A DNA stretch of 6,705 nucleotides from Bacilli bacterium (GCA_029004695.1 JAQVZB010000052.1:1-6705); one strand, 5' to 3'; positions 1 through 6,551 are shown, counted from the first letter of the stretch. Translations and numbers: made by a program. The notes: generated by a model from the letters alone, not told the origin.

Positions 1-16
1 TTTTTTAAGGAGAATT

Positions 17-1288
17 ATGAAAGTATGTGTTTTAACATTAGGTTGTAAAGTAAACTTATATGAAAGTGAAGTTATAAAAGAACAATTTATAAATAATAAT
101 CATGAGGTAGTAGATTTAAATAATAACCCTGATATAATAATAATTAATACTTGCTCAGTAACTAATCAAGGTGATTCTAAAAGTCGAAAAATGATTAGAA
201 GAGCTAAAAAGATTAATCCTAAAAGTATAATTGTAGTTTGTGGGTGTTTTGCGGAGAATCATAAAGAAGATATTTTATCTTTAGGCGTCGATATTTTAAT
301 TGGAAATAAAGATAAATCAAAAATAATAAGTCTCGTAAATGATTACTATGAAACCAAAAAGCCAATTATTAAATTTTATGATTTAAATAATTTAGAATTT
401 GAAGATATGGTTATTAATAATTTTGAAAACCGAACAAGAGGATTTGTTAAAATCCAAGATGGTTGTAATAATTATTGTTCTTACTGTATTATTCCTTATA
501 TGAGGGGAAGAATCCGTAGTAAAGATATTAATGTAGCTTATGAAGAAATAAAAGAATTAGTTATTAAAGGCTATAAAGAAATAGTATTAACTGGTATCCA
601 TACTGGAAGTTATGGATCAGGTACGGATTATAATTTAACAACTTTAATAAAGAAAATAAGTGCTTTAGATAATTTAAAAAGGATAAGAATAAGTAGTATT
701 GAAATAACAGAAATCGATAATGATTTTTTAGAGGAATTAAAAAACAATCAAAAAATATGTGATCATATGCATATTCCACTTCAAAGTGGAGAAGATTCCG
801 TACTTAATATGATGAATCGTAAGTATAATATTCAAGAATATAAAGAAATAATTAAGAAAATAAGAAATATAAGACCTAATATTAATATTACTACTGATGT
901 TATTGTTGGTTTTCCTACTGAGACAGAAGATAACTTTAAAGAAACTATCAAAAATATAAAGGAAATAAAATTTGGTAAAATCCATGTCTTTCCTTATTCG
1001 AAAAGAAACGGAACTGCAGCAGCTAAAATGAAAGATATTGTATCAAGTATTGAAAAGAAAAATAGGTCAAAAGAATTAATGAATTTATCTTTAGAACTTG
1101 AACATGATTATTATTTAAAATTCCTAAACAAAAAAGTAAAAGTATTAGTTGAAGAAGTAAATGATAATTATAGTATGGGGTATACTAGTAATTACATAAA
1201 AATATTCATAAATAAAAAATTAAAACCAAACCAAGAATTTATGGGAAACATTAATTTGATTGACAAAAATAATGTCAAAATATTATAA
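17..1288 (+). CDS. mtaB: MtaB, tRNA t6A37 C2-methylthiotransferase (radical SAM)
   Basis: Predicted to add a methylthio group to t6A at position 37 of ANN-decoding tRNAs, giving ms2t6A, a cytoplasmic modification that supports decoding accuracy. The 423-residue protein has the three methylthiotransferase domains in order. The N-terminal domain has its three cluster cysteines: C10 in LGCKVN, C46 in NTCSVT and C77 in CGCFAE. The radical SAM core has CxxxCxxC at C150, C154 and C157, followed by RGRIRS, then SSIEITEI (226-233), HIPLQSGED (252-260) and DVIVGFPTE (294-302). A TRAM-like RNA-binding domain occupies about 368-423. NTCSVT and the overall pattern fit MtaB rather than MiaB or RimO. It is slightly shorter than B. 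subtilis MtaB but looks complete. AAGGAG (7-12) lies only 4 nt before the ATG. Its promoter is outside the window. In many Firmicutes mtaB follows dnaJ, prmA and rsmE, so the unseen upstream gene could be rsmE (inference). Confidence 0.93.
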   Translation: MKVCVLTLGCKVNLYESEVIKEQFINNNHEVVDLNNNPDIIIINTCSVTNQGDSKSRKMIRRAKKINPKSIIVVCGCFAENHKEDILSLGVDILIGNKDKSKIISLVNDYYETKKPIIKFYDLNNLEFEDMVINNFENRTRGFVKIQDGCNNYCSYCIIPYMRGRIRSKDINVAYEEIKELVIKGYKEIVLTGIHTGSYGSGTDYNLTTLIKKISALDNLKRIRISSIEITEIDNDFLEELKNNQKICDHMHIPLQSGEDSVLNMMNRKYNIQEYKEIIKKIRNIRPNINITTDVIVGFPTETEDNFKETIKNIKEIKFGKIHVFPYSKRNGTAAAKMKDIVSSIEKKNRSKELMNLSLELEHDYYLKFLNKKVKVLVEEVNDNYSMGYTSNYIKIFINKKLKPNQEFMGNINLIDKNNVKIL

Positions 1289-1293
1289 AGCAA

Positions 1294-1322
1294 TTGTTAA
1301 TCATATAAAGATAATATATAAT
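1294..1322 (+). promoter_or_regulatory. Promoter of the LysM-protein gene
   Basis: TTGTTA (1294-1299), a 17-nt spacer and a perfect TATAAT (1317-1322) form a SigA-type promoter just after the mtaB stop. The expected start point is near 1329, the first base of the AGGTGG ribosome-binding site (1329-1334), so the leader would be about 16 nt. No terminator separates it from mtaB, so read-through from mtaB is also possible. Confidence 0.65.
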
Positions 1323-1327
1323 GATTA
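1298..1327 (+). repeat. 7-bp inverted repeat spanning the promoter -10 region
   Basis: TAATCAT (1298-1304) and ATGATTA (1321-1327) are perfect inverted arms separated by 16 bp. They enclose the -35/-10 spacer and overlap the -10 box of the LysM-gene promoter. The position would suit an operator, but both arms are A+T-rich and chance symmetry is quite possible. The loop is too long and there is no U-tract, so this is not a terminator. Confidence 0.3.
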
Positions 1328-1344
1328 TAGGTGGGATATAATAT

Positions 1345-2166
1345 ATGAAAATGATCGAAGAATTTAATGTAAGCGGCAAGTTCGGAAATGACCCGATTAA
1401 AGGGAAAGTAACTACTTACACAAATAATATTAAAAAAGCAGCTCAAAATGGGGTTAAAACTTCAATTATTTCTTCATGGCAAAATATAAAAGATAAAATT
1501 AATCCAAAGATTTATAATAAAGAATTAATAAAAAAAGTTGGGGCGGCTTTAATAATTGGTACAATAACAATGACATCTTTAACGGGATGTCAAATAAGCC
1601 CAGATGCTAAAACAGCTGTCGTAACTCAAGAAACAGTACGAGTAGAATATACTGTAAAACCAGGAGAAAGTTTTTGGAAAGTAGCAGCACATTATTCAAA
1701 TGATGTTCAAAATGAAATAAATCGCATCTGCGAATTAAATAATATGCGAGTTGAAGATAATTTACCTATTGGAAAAGTATTAAAATTAGATGTTCCTATT
1801 ACTTCAAAATATTTTGCAAATGAAATTGAGCAAATAGAATGGAATGCTAAAGATTATTTTGTTTATCAAGCCTTTGATATACCAGAAAGTGAAGTCCATC
1901 CTGATAATAATCATTTTTGGGTTGTTAAAGAAGAAGTATCAAAAATGTTAGTTCAAGCAAAAATTGCTCAAGATAGCTTAGCTGAATTAGAAGCTTTTAA
2001 TATTCAAGACCAAATCGATGATAAAAAAAATAGTATTGATAACATATATGATGAAGCAATACGAATTACTGAAAATACAACGGGAAAAAAATTTGATTTA
2101 AAAACAGCTATCGATAATTATAACAATTATATCCAATTGGAAGAAACTAAGATTAAAAATAAATAA
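1345..2166 (+). CDS. LysM-domain membrane protein or lipoprotein with a long N-terminal extension
   Basis: Probable cell-envelope protein that binds peptidoglycan through one LysM domain; no catalytic domain is visible. Residues 1-62 are polar and basic. A hydrophobic stretch (about 65-81, following KK at 63-64) ends in the lipobox L79-T80-G81-C82, so Cys82 could be lipidated by the Lgt/Lsp pathway. LysM spans about 101-150, starting YTVKPGESFWKVA. Residues 160-273 are charged, probably helical, and I do not recognise them. The start is supported by AGGTGG (1329-1334), 10 nt upstream; M3 (1351) is an alternative. No ATG, GTG or TTG lies close enough to the hydrophobic stretch to give an ordinary signal peptide. 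The protein is therefore either a lipoprotein with an atypically long n-region or a type II membrane protein with a cytoplasmic domain of about 62 residues. The 5' end uses more G/C than its neighbours. LysM assignment is firm; the overall role is unknown. Confidence 0.85.
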   Translation: MKMIEEFNVSGKFGNDPIKGKVTTYTNNIKKAAQNGVKTSIISSWQNIKDKINPKIYNKELIKKVGAALIIGTITMTSLTGCQISPDAKTAVVTQETVRVEYTVKPGESFWKVAAHYSNDVQNEINRICELNNMRVEDNLPIGKVLKLDVPITSKYFANEIEQIEWNAKDYFVYQAFDIPESEVHPDNNHFWVVKEEVSKMLVQAKIAQDSLAELEAFNIQDQIDDKKNSIDNIYDEAIRITENTTGKKFDLKTAIDNYNNYIQLEETKIKNK

Positions 2167-2193
2167 ATGATAATTATATCATTTTTTATTTTG
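2165..2193 (+). terminator. Intrinsic terminator overlapping the LysM-gene stop codon
   Basis: A perfect 8-bp stem, AAATGATA (2165-2172) with TATCATTT (2177-2184), has the 4-nt loop ATTA and is followed by TTTATTTT. The 5' arm begins inside the TAA stop codon (2164-2166). The stem is A+T-rich with one G-C pair, so it may be a moderate terminator. It separates this gene from recD2. Confidence 0.6.
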
Positions 2194-2218
2194 GTTACTT
2201 GTTTTTATATGCTAATAT
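2191..2218 (+). promoter_or_regulatory. Extended -10 promoter of recD2, predicting a leaderless mRNA
   Basis: TG (2210-2211), one spacer base and TAATAT (2213-2218) make an extended -10 element. A weak TTGGTT (2191-2196) sits 16 nt upstream as a possible -35. The -10 box ends 6 nt before the recD2 ATG at 2225, so transcription should begin at or within a base or two of the start codon. No SD-like sequence lies between. Confidence 0.55.
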
Positions 2219-2224
2219 ATTATT

Positions 2225-4399
2225 ATGAATTTTATTAAAGGAAAATATAAAAAAACTATTTTTGAATCTAATACCGGTTACTTAGTCGGTCTTTTTAGGG
2301 TATATGAAACTGATTCACAAGATATTGAAAAAAATAAGACCCTTACTATTACTGGTTATTTACCTAATTTTAATGCTGAAGAAACATATTTATTAAAAGG
2401 AAAATATATTGACCATATTAGATATGGATTTCAATTTGAAGTTCATGAATTTGAAAAAGTTAAACCAGATGAAAAAGAAAGTATTATCGAGTTTTTAACT
2501 AGTTCTTTTATTAAAGGCTGTGGTATTAAAACTGCTGAAAAAATATATAATTTATTTGGAAATGATTCTTTAATAAAAATAAAAGAAAATAAGGATAATT
2601 TATTATTAGTTTCAGGAATGACTGATAAAAAAGCAATTAAAATATATGATTCAATAATTAAATATTATCAAGCAGATGATGATATAACCTATTTAAAGAA
2701 AATTGGTTTTTCTTTAAATGATACTATGAGATTAATTAATTTATATGGAAGCAATATTAAAAATGTTATTGAAAATAATATCTATAATTTAAGTGAAGAT
2801 ATTGAATTTAAAAAATTAGATCATATTTTTTTACAATTTAATAATAAAGAAGCCGAAAAAAGAATAAATGCTCTTATAATTCAAACAATGAAAGAATTAA
2901 CTTTTAAAAATGGTGATATCTATTTAGATAAAATTGAAATATTATTATATTTAGAACAAGTATATAATATTGCAGTTAATATAAATGAAAATTTAGAACA
3001 TTTAGCTTTAAAAAAAGAAATAATCATTGAAAATGAAGATTATTATTTAACTAATGATTATTTAGATGAAGTATATAGTAGTGATTGTATATGTAAATTA
3101 ATAAAAGAAAAGCCGATAATAATAAAAAAATTTAATCTATATTTAAAAGAAGTTGAAAAGAAATTTAAAATTGTTTACAGTAATGAGCAATCAGTTTCTA
3201 TTAAAAGGGCTTTAGAAAATAGCATTTCAATAATAACCGGTAGTCCTGGTACAGGTAAAACCACAATAATTAAGGGTATTATAGAAATATATAAAAAAAT
3301 ATATAATATATCTTATTTTAATGATCAAATTTTATTATTAGCTCCCACTGGTAGAGCAGCTAAAAAAATAACTGAAACAACTGGTTATCAAGCAAGTACT
3401 ATTCACAGATTTTTAAAATGGGATAAAGAAAAAAACATCTTTAAAATAAATGAATATAATAAACAACATTATAATTTAATAATTATTGATGAAGTATCAA
3501 TGATTGACAATCATTTATTAGCTTCATTATTTAAAGGTCTTAAATTAAATACTCAAATAGTATTTGTTGGTGATGAATATCAACTTCCTAGTGTTGGTCC
3601 AGGTTTAGTTTTAAATGATATGATAAGTACGGATTTAATAATTCATACGAATTTAAAAAATATTCATCGCCAAAGTGAGAATTCTTATATTCCGGTTTTA
3701 GCAAAAGATATTAAAGAAGTAGATATAGATGAAAACATCTTAAATAAAAAAGATGATTATAATTTTATTATTGTTCCTAGTTATAAAATTAAAGATATTA
3801 TGAAAGATGTTCTTATTAAATGTCAAGAAAAAAATATTAATGAAAATAAAATTCAAGTTCTTGCTCCGATGTATAAAGGCGAAAATGGAATTGATAACTT
3901 AAATATTATGCTTCAAAATATATTCAATCCTAAAAGTAAGAAAAAACTAGAATTTAAATTTGGTAATGTCATATTTAGAAATGGCGATAAAGTCTTAAAT
4001 TTAATAAATGATATTGATTTTAATATTTCAAATGGAGATATAGGTTATATAATAGATATTGGACCTTATCATAAAGATAATGTCTTAACTGTTGATTATG
4101 ATGGTAATATTGTTCCTTATAAAAGAGAAATGCTTAATACAATAATTCATGCTTATGCAATCAGTATTCATAAAAGTCAAGGTAATGAATTTGATCATGT
4201 TATTATGCCTATTACGATGGCTTATTCGCGAATGCTTTATAATAAATTAATTTATACCGGTATCTCACGAGCTAAAAAAAGTTTAATTTTGATTGGAGAT
4301 CCTAAAGCTTTTGAAAAAGCTGTATATAACAATTATAGTGTTATTAGAAAAACAAAATTAAAACAAAAAATTTTGAATAATATAAATAAAAATGGTTAA
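2225..4399 (+). CDS. recD2: RecD2-family ATP-dependent DNA helicase
   Basis: SF1B 5'-3' DNA helicase of the RecBC-independent RecD2 (YrrC-like) type, acting in DNA repair and replication-fork maintenance. It has 724 residues, similar to Deinococcus RecD2 and somewhat shorter than B. subtilis YrrC. It contains an N-terminal OB-like region (about 1-80), helix-hairpin-helix elements (IKGCGIKTAEKI at 96-107 and a second near 127-142) and a helicase core. Core motifs: Walker A GSPGTGKT (339-346), motif Ia APTGRAAKK (373-381), Walker B IIIDEVSM (419-426), GDEYQLPSVGPG (449-460), HRQ (481-483), AYAISIHKSQGNEFD (643-657) and YTGISRAKK (677-685). All are intact. No recB or recC is present. The start is well constrained: an in-frame TAA lies at 2213-2215, and homology begins near residue 4 (IKGKYKKTIFES). 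There is no SD, consistent with leaderless translation. The 50-aa gene follows 24 nt downstream. Confidence 0.93.
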   Translation: MNFIKGKYKKTIFESNTGYLVGLFRVYETDSQDIEKNKTLTITGYLPNFNAEETYLLKGKYIDHIRYGFQFEVHEFEKVKPDEKESIIEFLTSSFIKGCGIKTAEKIYNLFGNDSLIKIKENKDNLLLVSGMTDKKAIKIYDSIIKYYQADDDITYLKKIGFSLNDTMRLINLYGSNIKNVIENNIYNLSEDIEFKKLDHIFLQFNNKEAEKRINALIIQTMKELTFKNGDIYLDKIEILLYLEQVYNIAVNINENLEHLALKKEIIIENEDYYLTNDYLDEVYSSDCICKLIKEKPIIIKKFNLYLKEVEKKFKIVYSNEQSVSIKRALENSISIITGSPGTGKTTIIKGIIEIYKKIYNISYFNDQILLLAPTGRAAKKITETTGYQASTIHRFLKWDKEKNIFKINEYNKQHYNLIIIDEVSMIDNHLLASLFKGLKLNTQIVFVGDEYQLPSVGPGLVLNDMISTDLIIHTNLKNIHRQSENSYIPVLAKDIKEVDIDENILNKKDDYNFIIVPSYKIKDIMKDVLIKCQEKNINENKIQVLAPMYKGENGIDNLNIMLQNIFNPKSKKKLEFKFGNVIFRNGDKVLNLINDIDFNISNGDIGYIIDIGPYHKDNVLTVDYDGNIVPYKREMLNTIIHAYAISIHKSQGNEFDHVIMPITMAYSRMLYNKLIYTGISRAKKSLILIGDPKAFEKAVYNNYSVIRKTKLKQKILNNINKNG

Positions 4400-4402
4400 A
4401 AT
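4373..4402 (+). promoter_or_regulatory. Candidate internal promoter for the 50-aa gene
   Basis: TTGAAT (4373-4378), an 18-nt spacer and TAAAAT (4397-4402) lie across the last codons and stop of recD2. The -10 box ends 6 nt before AAGGAG (4409-4414), the same spacing as other promoters here. In DNA this A+T-rich, one such match can arise by chance. Co-transcription with recD2 is the alternative. Confidence 0.4.
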
Positions 4403-4423
4403 ATAACTAAGGAGTTGAAATAT

Positions 4424-4576
4424 ATGAAAACAGTAAATAACATGTTTATGTTTGCAGTAGGGGCTGCTATAGGAGCAGGTGCATATATGAGATTAGAAAA
4501 TTTATCTAAAAATAAATATAAAGTCAAAAAGAATGTAAATAATGCTATTGATAGTATGGCAAATACAATAAAATAA
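4424..4576 (+). CDS. 50-residue single-pass membrane protein of unknown function
   Basis: I do not recognise a family. The ORF starts at ATG 4424 behind a strong TAAGGAG (4408-4414, 9-nt spacing) and ends at TAA 4574-4576, directly on the 5' arm of a terminator. Residues 7-22 form one hydrophobic segment rich in Gly and Ala (MFMFAVGAAIGAGAYM) with a G13xxxG17 helix-packing motif. A basic, Asn-rich tail follows (about 28-40), then AIDSMANTIK. By the positive-inside rule the C-terminus should face the cytoplasm. The glycine-rich helix with a short charged tail is loosely like YtxH-type small membrane proteins, but that is only a resemblance. It lies 24 nt after recD2 and could be its co-transcribed partner or an independent unit. 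SD, spacing and terminator together make it convincing despite its length. Confidence 0.78.
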   Translation: MKTVNNMFMFAVGAAIGAGAYMRLENLSKNKYKVKKNVNNAIDSMANTIK

Positions 4577-4604
4577 AAGTGTTCTAAAAGAATACTTTTT
4601 TCTT
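4575..4604 (+). terminator. Intrinsic terminator after the 50-aa gene
   Basis: A 10-bp stem, AAAAGTGTTC (4575-4584) with GAATACTTTT (4590-4599), includes one G-U pair and the 5-nt loop TAAAA, followed by TTCTT. The stem starts within the stop codon of the 50-aa gene and should end the recD2/50-aa transcript before the AI-2E-family gene. Confidence 0.78.
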
Positions 4605-4612
4605 GCATAAAC

Positions 4613-5635
4613 ATGAATAATCCGGAAACAATAATAAATATGAGATACATAAAAAATATCAACTTATTAGATTTATTTTTAGTTTTAATCAATATCCTAT
4701 TGATTATTTTTATAATTGAAAAATTTCGAATTCTAGGATTTTGTTATACAATTATAACTTTAATATCACCGATATTTTTCGGATATGCTTTAGCATGGAT
4801 ATTAAAACCACTTATGTTTTTCTTTAATAAGTATTTTAATGATAAAATAGCTGTTTTGTTTACTTATCTTTTAATAGTATTATTTTTAGCAATTATTAGT
4901 TATTTAGCAGTTCCGGTTATTATTAATGAAATAAAAAGCTTAATTCCTCAAATATTAAATATTTATGAAAATTTAAATCCGATAATAAGTGATAATGTTG
5001 ATTTTAAAGCTATCGGAACAAAAGTAATCACCATTCTTAATCGTTATACAATCAATATTAAAGATATTATATTAAATATATTTTATGCATTATTTATAAG
5101 TTATTTCTTTTTAATTAAACATCAAGAAATTAGTAAGATATTAGGTTCAAAATTACCTAGTGAATTAATAAATAGAATAAGTGTTAATTTAAGAAGTTTT
5201 GTTAAAGGAACTTTTATCACAACTTTAATATTATTCGCCATGAGTATTATATGTTTTTGGATGGCTAAATTACCATATGCTTTTTTATTTGCTATTATTA
5301 TTTCTATTACAAATATCATTCCTTTTATAGGTCCTTATATAGGTGGTGTTCCATCAGTAATAGTTGCTTTTAATGTAAGTGTTAATTTAGGAATTATTGT
5401 TTTGATTATCGTATTAGCACTTCAATTAATTGAAAGTATATTTGTTAATCCTTATGTTATGAGTAAATCGATTAAAATAAATCCCATTTTTATTATTATT
5501 AGTTTAATTATTTTTGGCTATTTTTTTGGTATAATTGGAATGCTTTTATCCACACCAATTATAACAATAATAAAAACTCTTTATTTATATAATAAAGAGT
5601 TTAAAGTGATTAATTTTAAAGCTCTTGGTAGATAG
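4613..5635 (+). CDS. AI-2E family (TqsA/YdiK-like) membrane protein
   Basis: Polytopic inner-membrane protein of the AI-2E transporter superfamily, whose members are implicated in export of small molecules or in ion/proton antiport; the substrate cannot be told from sequence. Hydrophobic segments lie at about 17-36, 42-64, 79-103, 150-168, 199-217, 220-238, 257-278 and 290-317. A hydrophilic stretch (about 104-149) matches the family's extramembrane domain. Family signatures are NIIPFIGPYIGGVPSV (234-249) and the C-terminal IESIFVNPYVMSKSIKINP (273-291) with FGIIGMLLSTPI (305-316). Length 340 is near normal. The start is uncertain: neither ATG 4613 nor in-frame ATG 4640 (M10, before RYIKNIN) has a good SD; only CCGGAAA (4622-4628) precedes the second. 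An in-frame stop at 4574 limits upstream extension. Its 3' end overlaps the convergent transglutaminase-like gene by 20 bp. Confidence 0.87.
   Translation: MNNPETIINMRYIKNINLLDLFLVLINILLIIFIIEKFRILGFCYTIITLISPIFFGYALAWILKPLMFFFNKYFNDKIAVLFTYLLIVLFLAIISYLAVPVIINEIKSLIPQILNIYENLNPIISDNVDFKAIGTKVITILNRYTINIKDIILNIFYALFISYFFLIKHQEISKILGSKLPSELINRISVNLRSFVKGTFITTLILFAMSIICFWMAKLPYAFLFAIIISITNIIPFIGPYIGGVPSVIVAFNVSVNLGIIVLIIVLALQLIESIFVNPYVMSKSIKINPIFIIISLIIFGYFFGIIGMLLSTPIITIIKTLYLYNKEFKVINFKALGR
5564..5602 (-). terminator. Terminator of the transglutaminase-like gene, inside the AI-2E coding region
   Basis: AAACTCTTTATT (5574-5585) and AATAAAGAGTTT (5591-5602) form a perfect 12-bp stem with a 5-nt loop. 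On the minus strand it is followed by TTATTATTGT, a T-rich tail, and it lies 14 nt past the stop codon of the minus-strand gene. On the plus strand no U-tract follows, so it should act only on minus-strand transcripts. The sequence also encodes KTLYLYNKEF of the AI-2E protein. Confidence 0.65.
5595..5626 (+). repeat. Second hairpin sharing an arm with the preceding inverted repeat
   Basis: AAGAGTTTAAA (5595-5605) pairs with TTTAAAGCTCTT (5615-5626) over 11 bp with one bulged G (5621) and a 9-nt loop. Its left arm reuses 5595-5602, the right arm of the 5574-5602 hairpin, so only one of the two can form at a time. It spans the stop codon of the minus-strand gene and the last codons of the AI-2E gene. 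No U-tract follows directly on either strand. Confidence 0.5.
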
Positions 5636-6518
5636 TTTGATCATAATCATGATCTTCAATATCATAATTTTGTAAGGTAAAAGTATCAATTAAGTAAAAC
5701 TTATGAATTAAATTATTATTATTAGAATTTTGACTTACTGGATCATCCCAAGTTAAATCTAAATGGCGCCACTGATTATTAATAAAAATTGCATTCCATA
5801 CATGAGTGTCTGAAGCCACTTTAAAATTAGGAACATTTAATCGATTTAAAAATAAAGCCATCGCATCGGCATATCCTCCACATATAGCATAATTTTGGAT
5901 TAATGGTCCATATGCGATATTTGATTTATAATTTTTTGTGCCATTTATTCTATCTTGATCATACTTAGTATTATTAATTATGTAATCATGTAAGGTTAAA
6001 ATTTTATCTTCAAGAGTCATATCATTAGTTAAATAATTTTGCATAATATAATCAATTTTTTGATTTATTTCATCAATCTCTAATTGCTGATAAGCTTTAG
6101 TTACTTCAACATTTATTTCTCCGGATTTATTGTTTATAACTTTAATACTACTAAAATTATTAAAAGGACTTATAAAATTATTAATGTGAGTAAGCAGGGT
6201 TGAATCAGTACTTATTTTATTAACATCATTATTACAATCAAGATATTGAGAAGGACAATAAAAAGTAAATTGATAATATCCATTATTTAAAATTGAATAA
6301 AAAATATTTTTGATATCTTGTTTACTATAAGGAATAAAATCAATACTTTCTTGAACAAATTTATAATTATTATTTTTATAATACTCATTAGGATTACTTA
6401 TAATAACAGTTGGTTGATGTTTTAATAAAATAGCTATTTTATCAGTTATAAAATCGAGATTATATGCTATTAATAGGATTGCTACAGTAGAGAATATTAA
6501 ATAATATATTTTTTTCAA
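5616..6518 (-). CDS. Membrane-anchored or secreted transglutaminase-like (papain-fold) protein
   Basis: Extracytoplasmic protein with a C-terminal transglutaminase-like core. Such domains in bacteria usually act as cysteine peptidases or remain uncharacterised, so the substrate is unknown. With the TTG start it has 300 residues. MKK plus a hydrophobic segment (about 5-20) forms an uncleaved anchor or signal peptide. A region that I do not recognise (about 25-165) is followed by the core with its triad: C213 in AICGGYADA, H239 in DTHVWN and D254 in HLDLTWDDP. LHDYIINNTKYD (176-187) is also typical of the family. TTG (6516-6518) is chosen because AGGTGAT (6523-6529) precedes it. The alternative GTG (6525-6527), adding three residues, lies inside that SD and has none of its own. 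A promoter lies directly upstream, and the gene converges on the AI-2E gene with a 20-bp overlap. The domain call is firm; function is not. Confidence 0.88.
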   Translation of the reverse strand: MKKIYYLIFSTVAILLIAYNLDFITDKIAILLKHQPTVIISNPNEYYKNNNYKFVQESIDFIPYSKQDIKNIFYSILNNGYYQFTFYCPSQYLDCNNDVNKISTDSTLLTHINNFISPFNNFSSIKVINNKSGEINVEVTKAYQQLEIDEINQKIDYIMQNYLTNDMTLEDKILTLHDYIINNTKYDQDRINGTKNYKSNIAYGPLIQNYAICGGYADAMALFLNRLNVPNFKVASDTHVWNAIFINNQWRHLDLTWDDPVSQNSNNNNLIHKFYLIDTFTLQNYDIEDHDYDQTIYQEL

Positions 6519-6522
6519 ATGT

Positions 6523-6544
6523 ATCACCTATCATAATAATATCA
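6523..6544 (-). promoter_or_regulatory. Extended -10 promoter and SD that fix the TTG start
   Basis: On the minus strand, TG (6543-6544), one base and TATTAT (6536-6541) form an extended -10 element; no convincing -35 is seen. Six bases later comes AGGTGAT (6523-6529), complementary to the 16S rRNA tail, then ACAT and TTG (6516-6518). The predicted leader is about 11 nt. The SD position argues for TTG over GTG 6525-6527. Confidence 0.55.
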
Positions 6545-6551
6545 AAATAAT

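Noticed and set aside
564..985. Two minus-strand ORFs (71 and 82 aa) inside mtaB
   Set aside because: They lie opposite conserved MtaB motifs (radical SAM core) and their Phe/Tyr/Leu-rich translations are typical shadows of Lys/Asn-rich genes.
1337..1342. TATAAT immediately before the LysM-gene ATG as its promoter
   Set aside because: Transcription from it would start after the ATG at 1345 and lose the AGGTGG SD. The TTGTTA-N17-TATAAT promoter at 1294-1322 fits better.
4396..4692. 98-aa minus-strand ORF with hydrophobic content
   Set aside because: It is antisense to the well-supported 50-aa gene, its terminator and the start of the AI-2E gene, and has no promoter of its own that I can see. 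Hydrophobicity arises from reading A+T-rich DNA in reverse.
5122..5319. 65-aa minus-strand ORF inside the AI-2E gene
   Set aside because: It is antisense to conserved transmembrane coding sequence and matches nothing recognisable.
5639..5654. GATCAT-AATC-ATGATC hairpin as a plus-strand terminator for the AI-2E gene
   Set aside because: The stem is only 6 bp and is followed by TTCAAT rather than a U-tract. It also encodes DHDYD of the minus-strand protein, which explains the symmetry.
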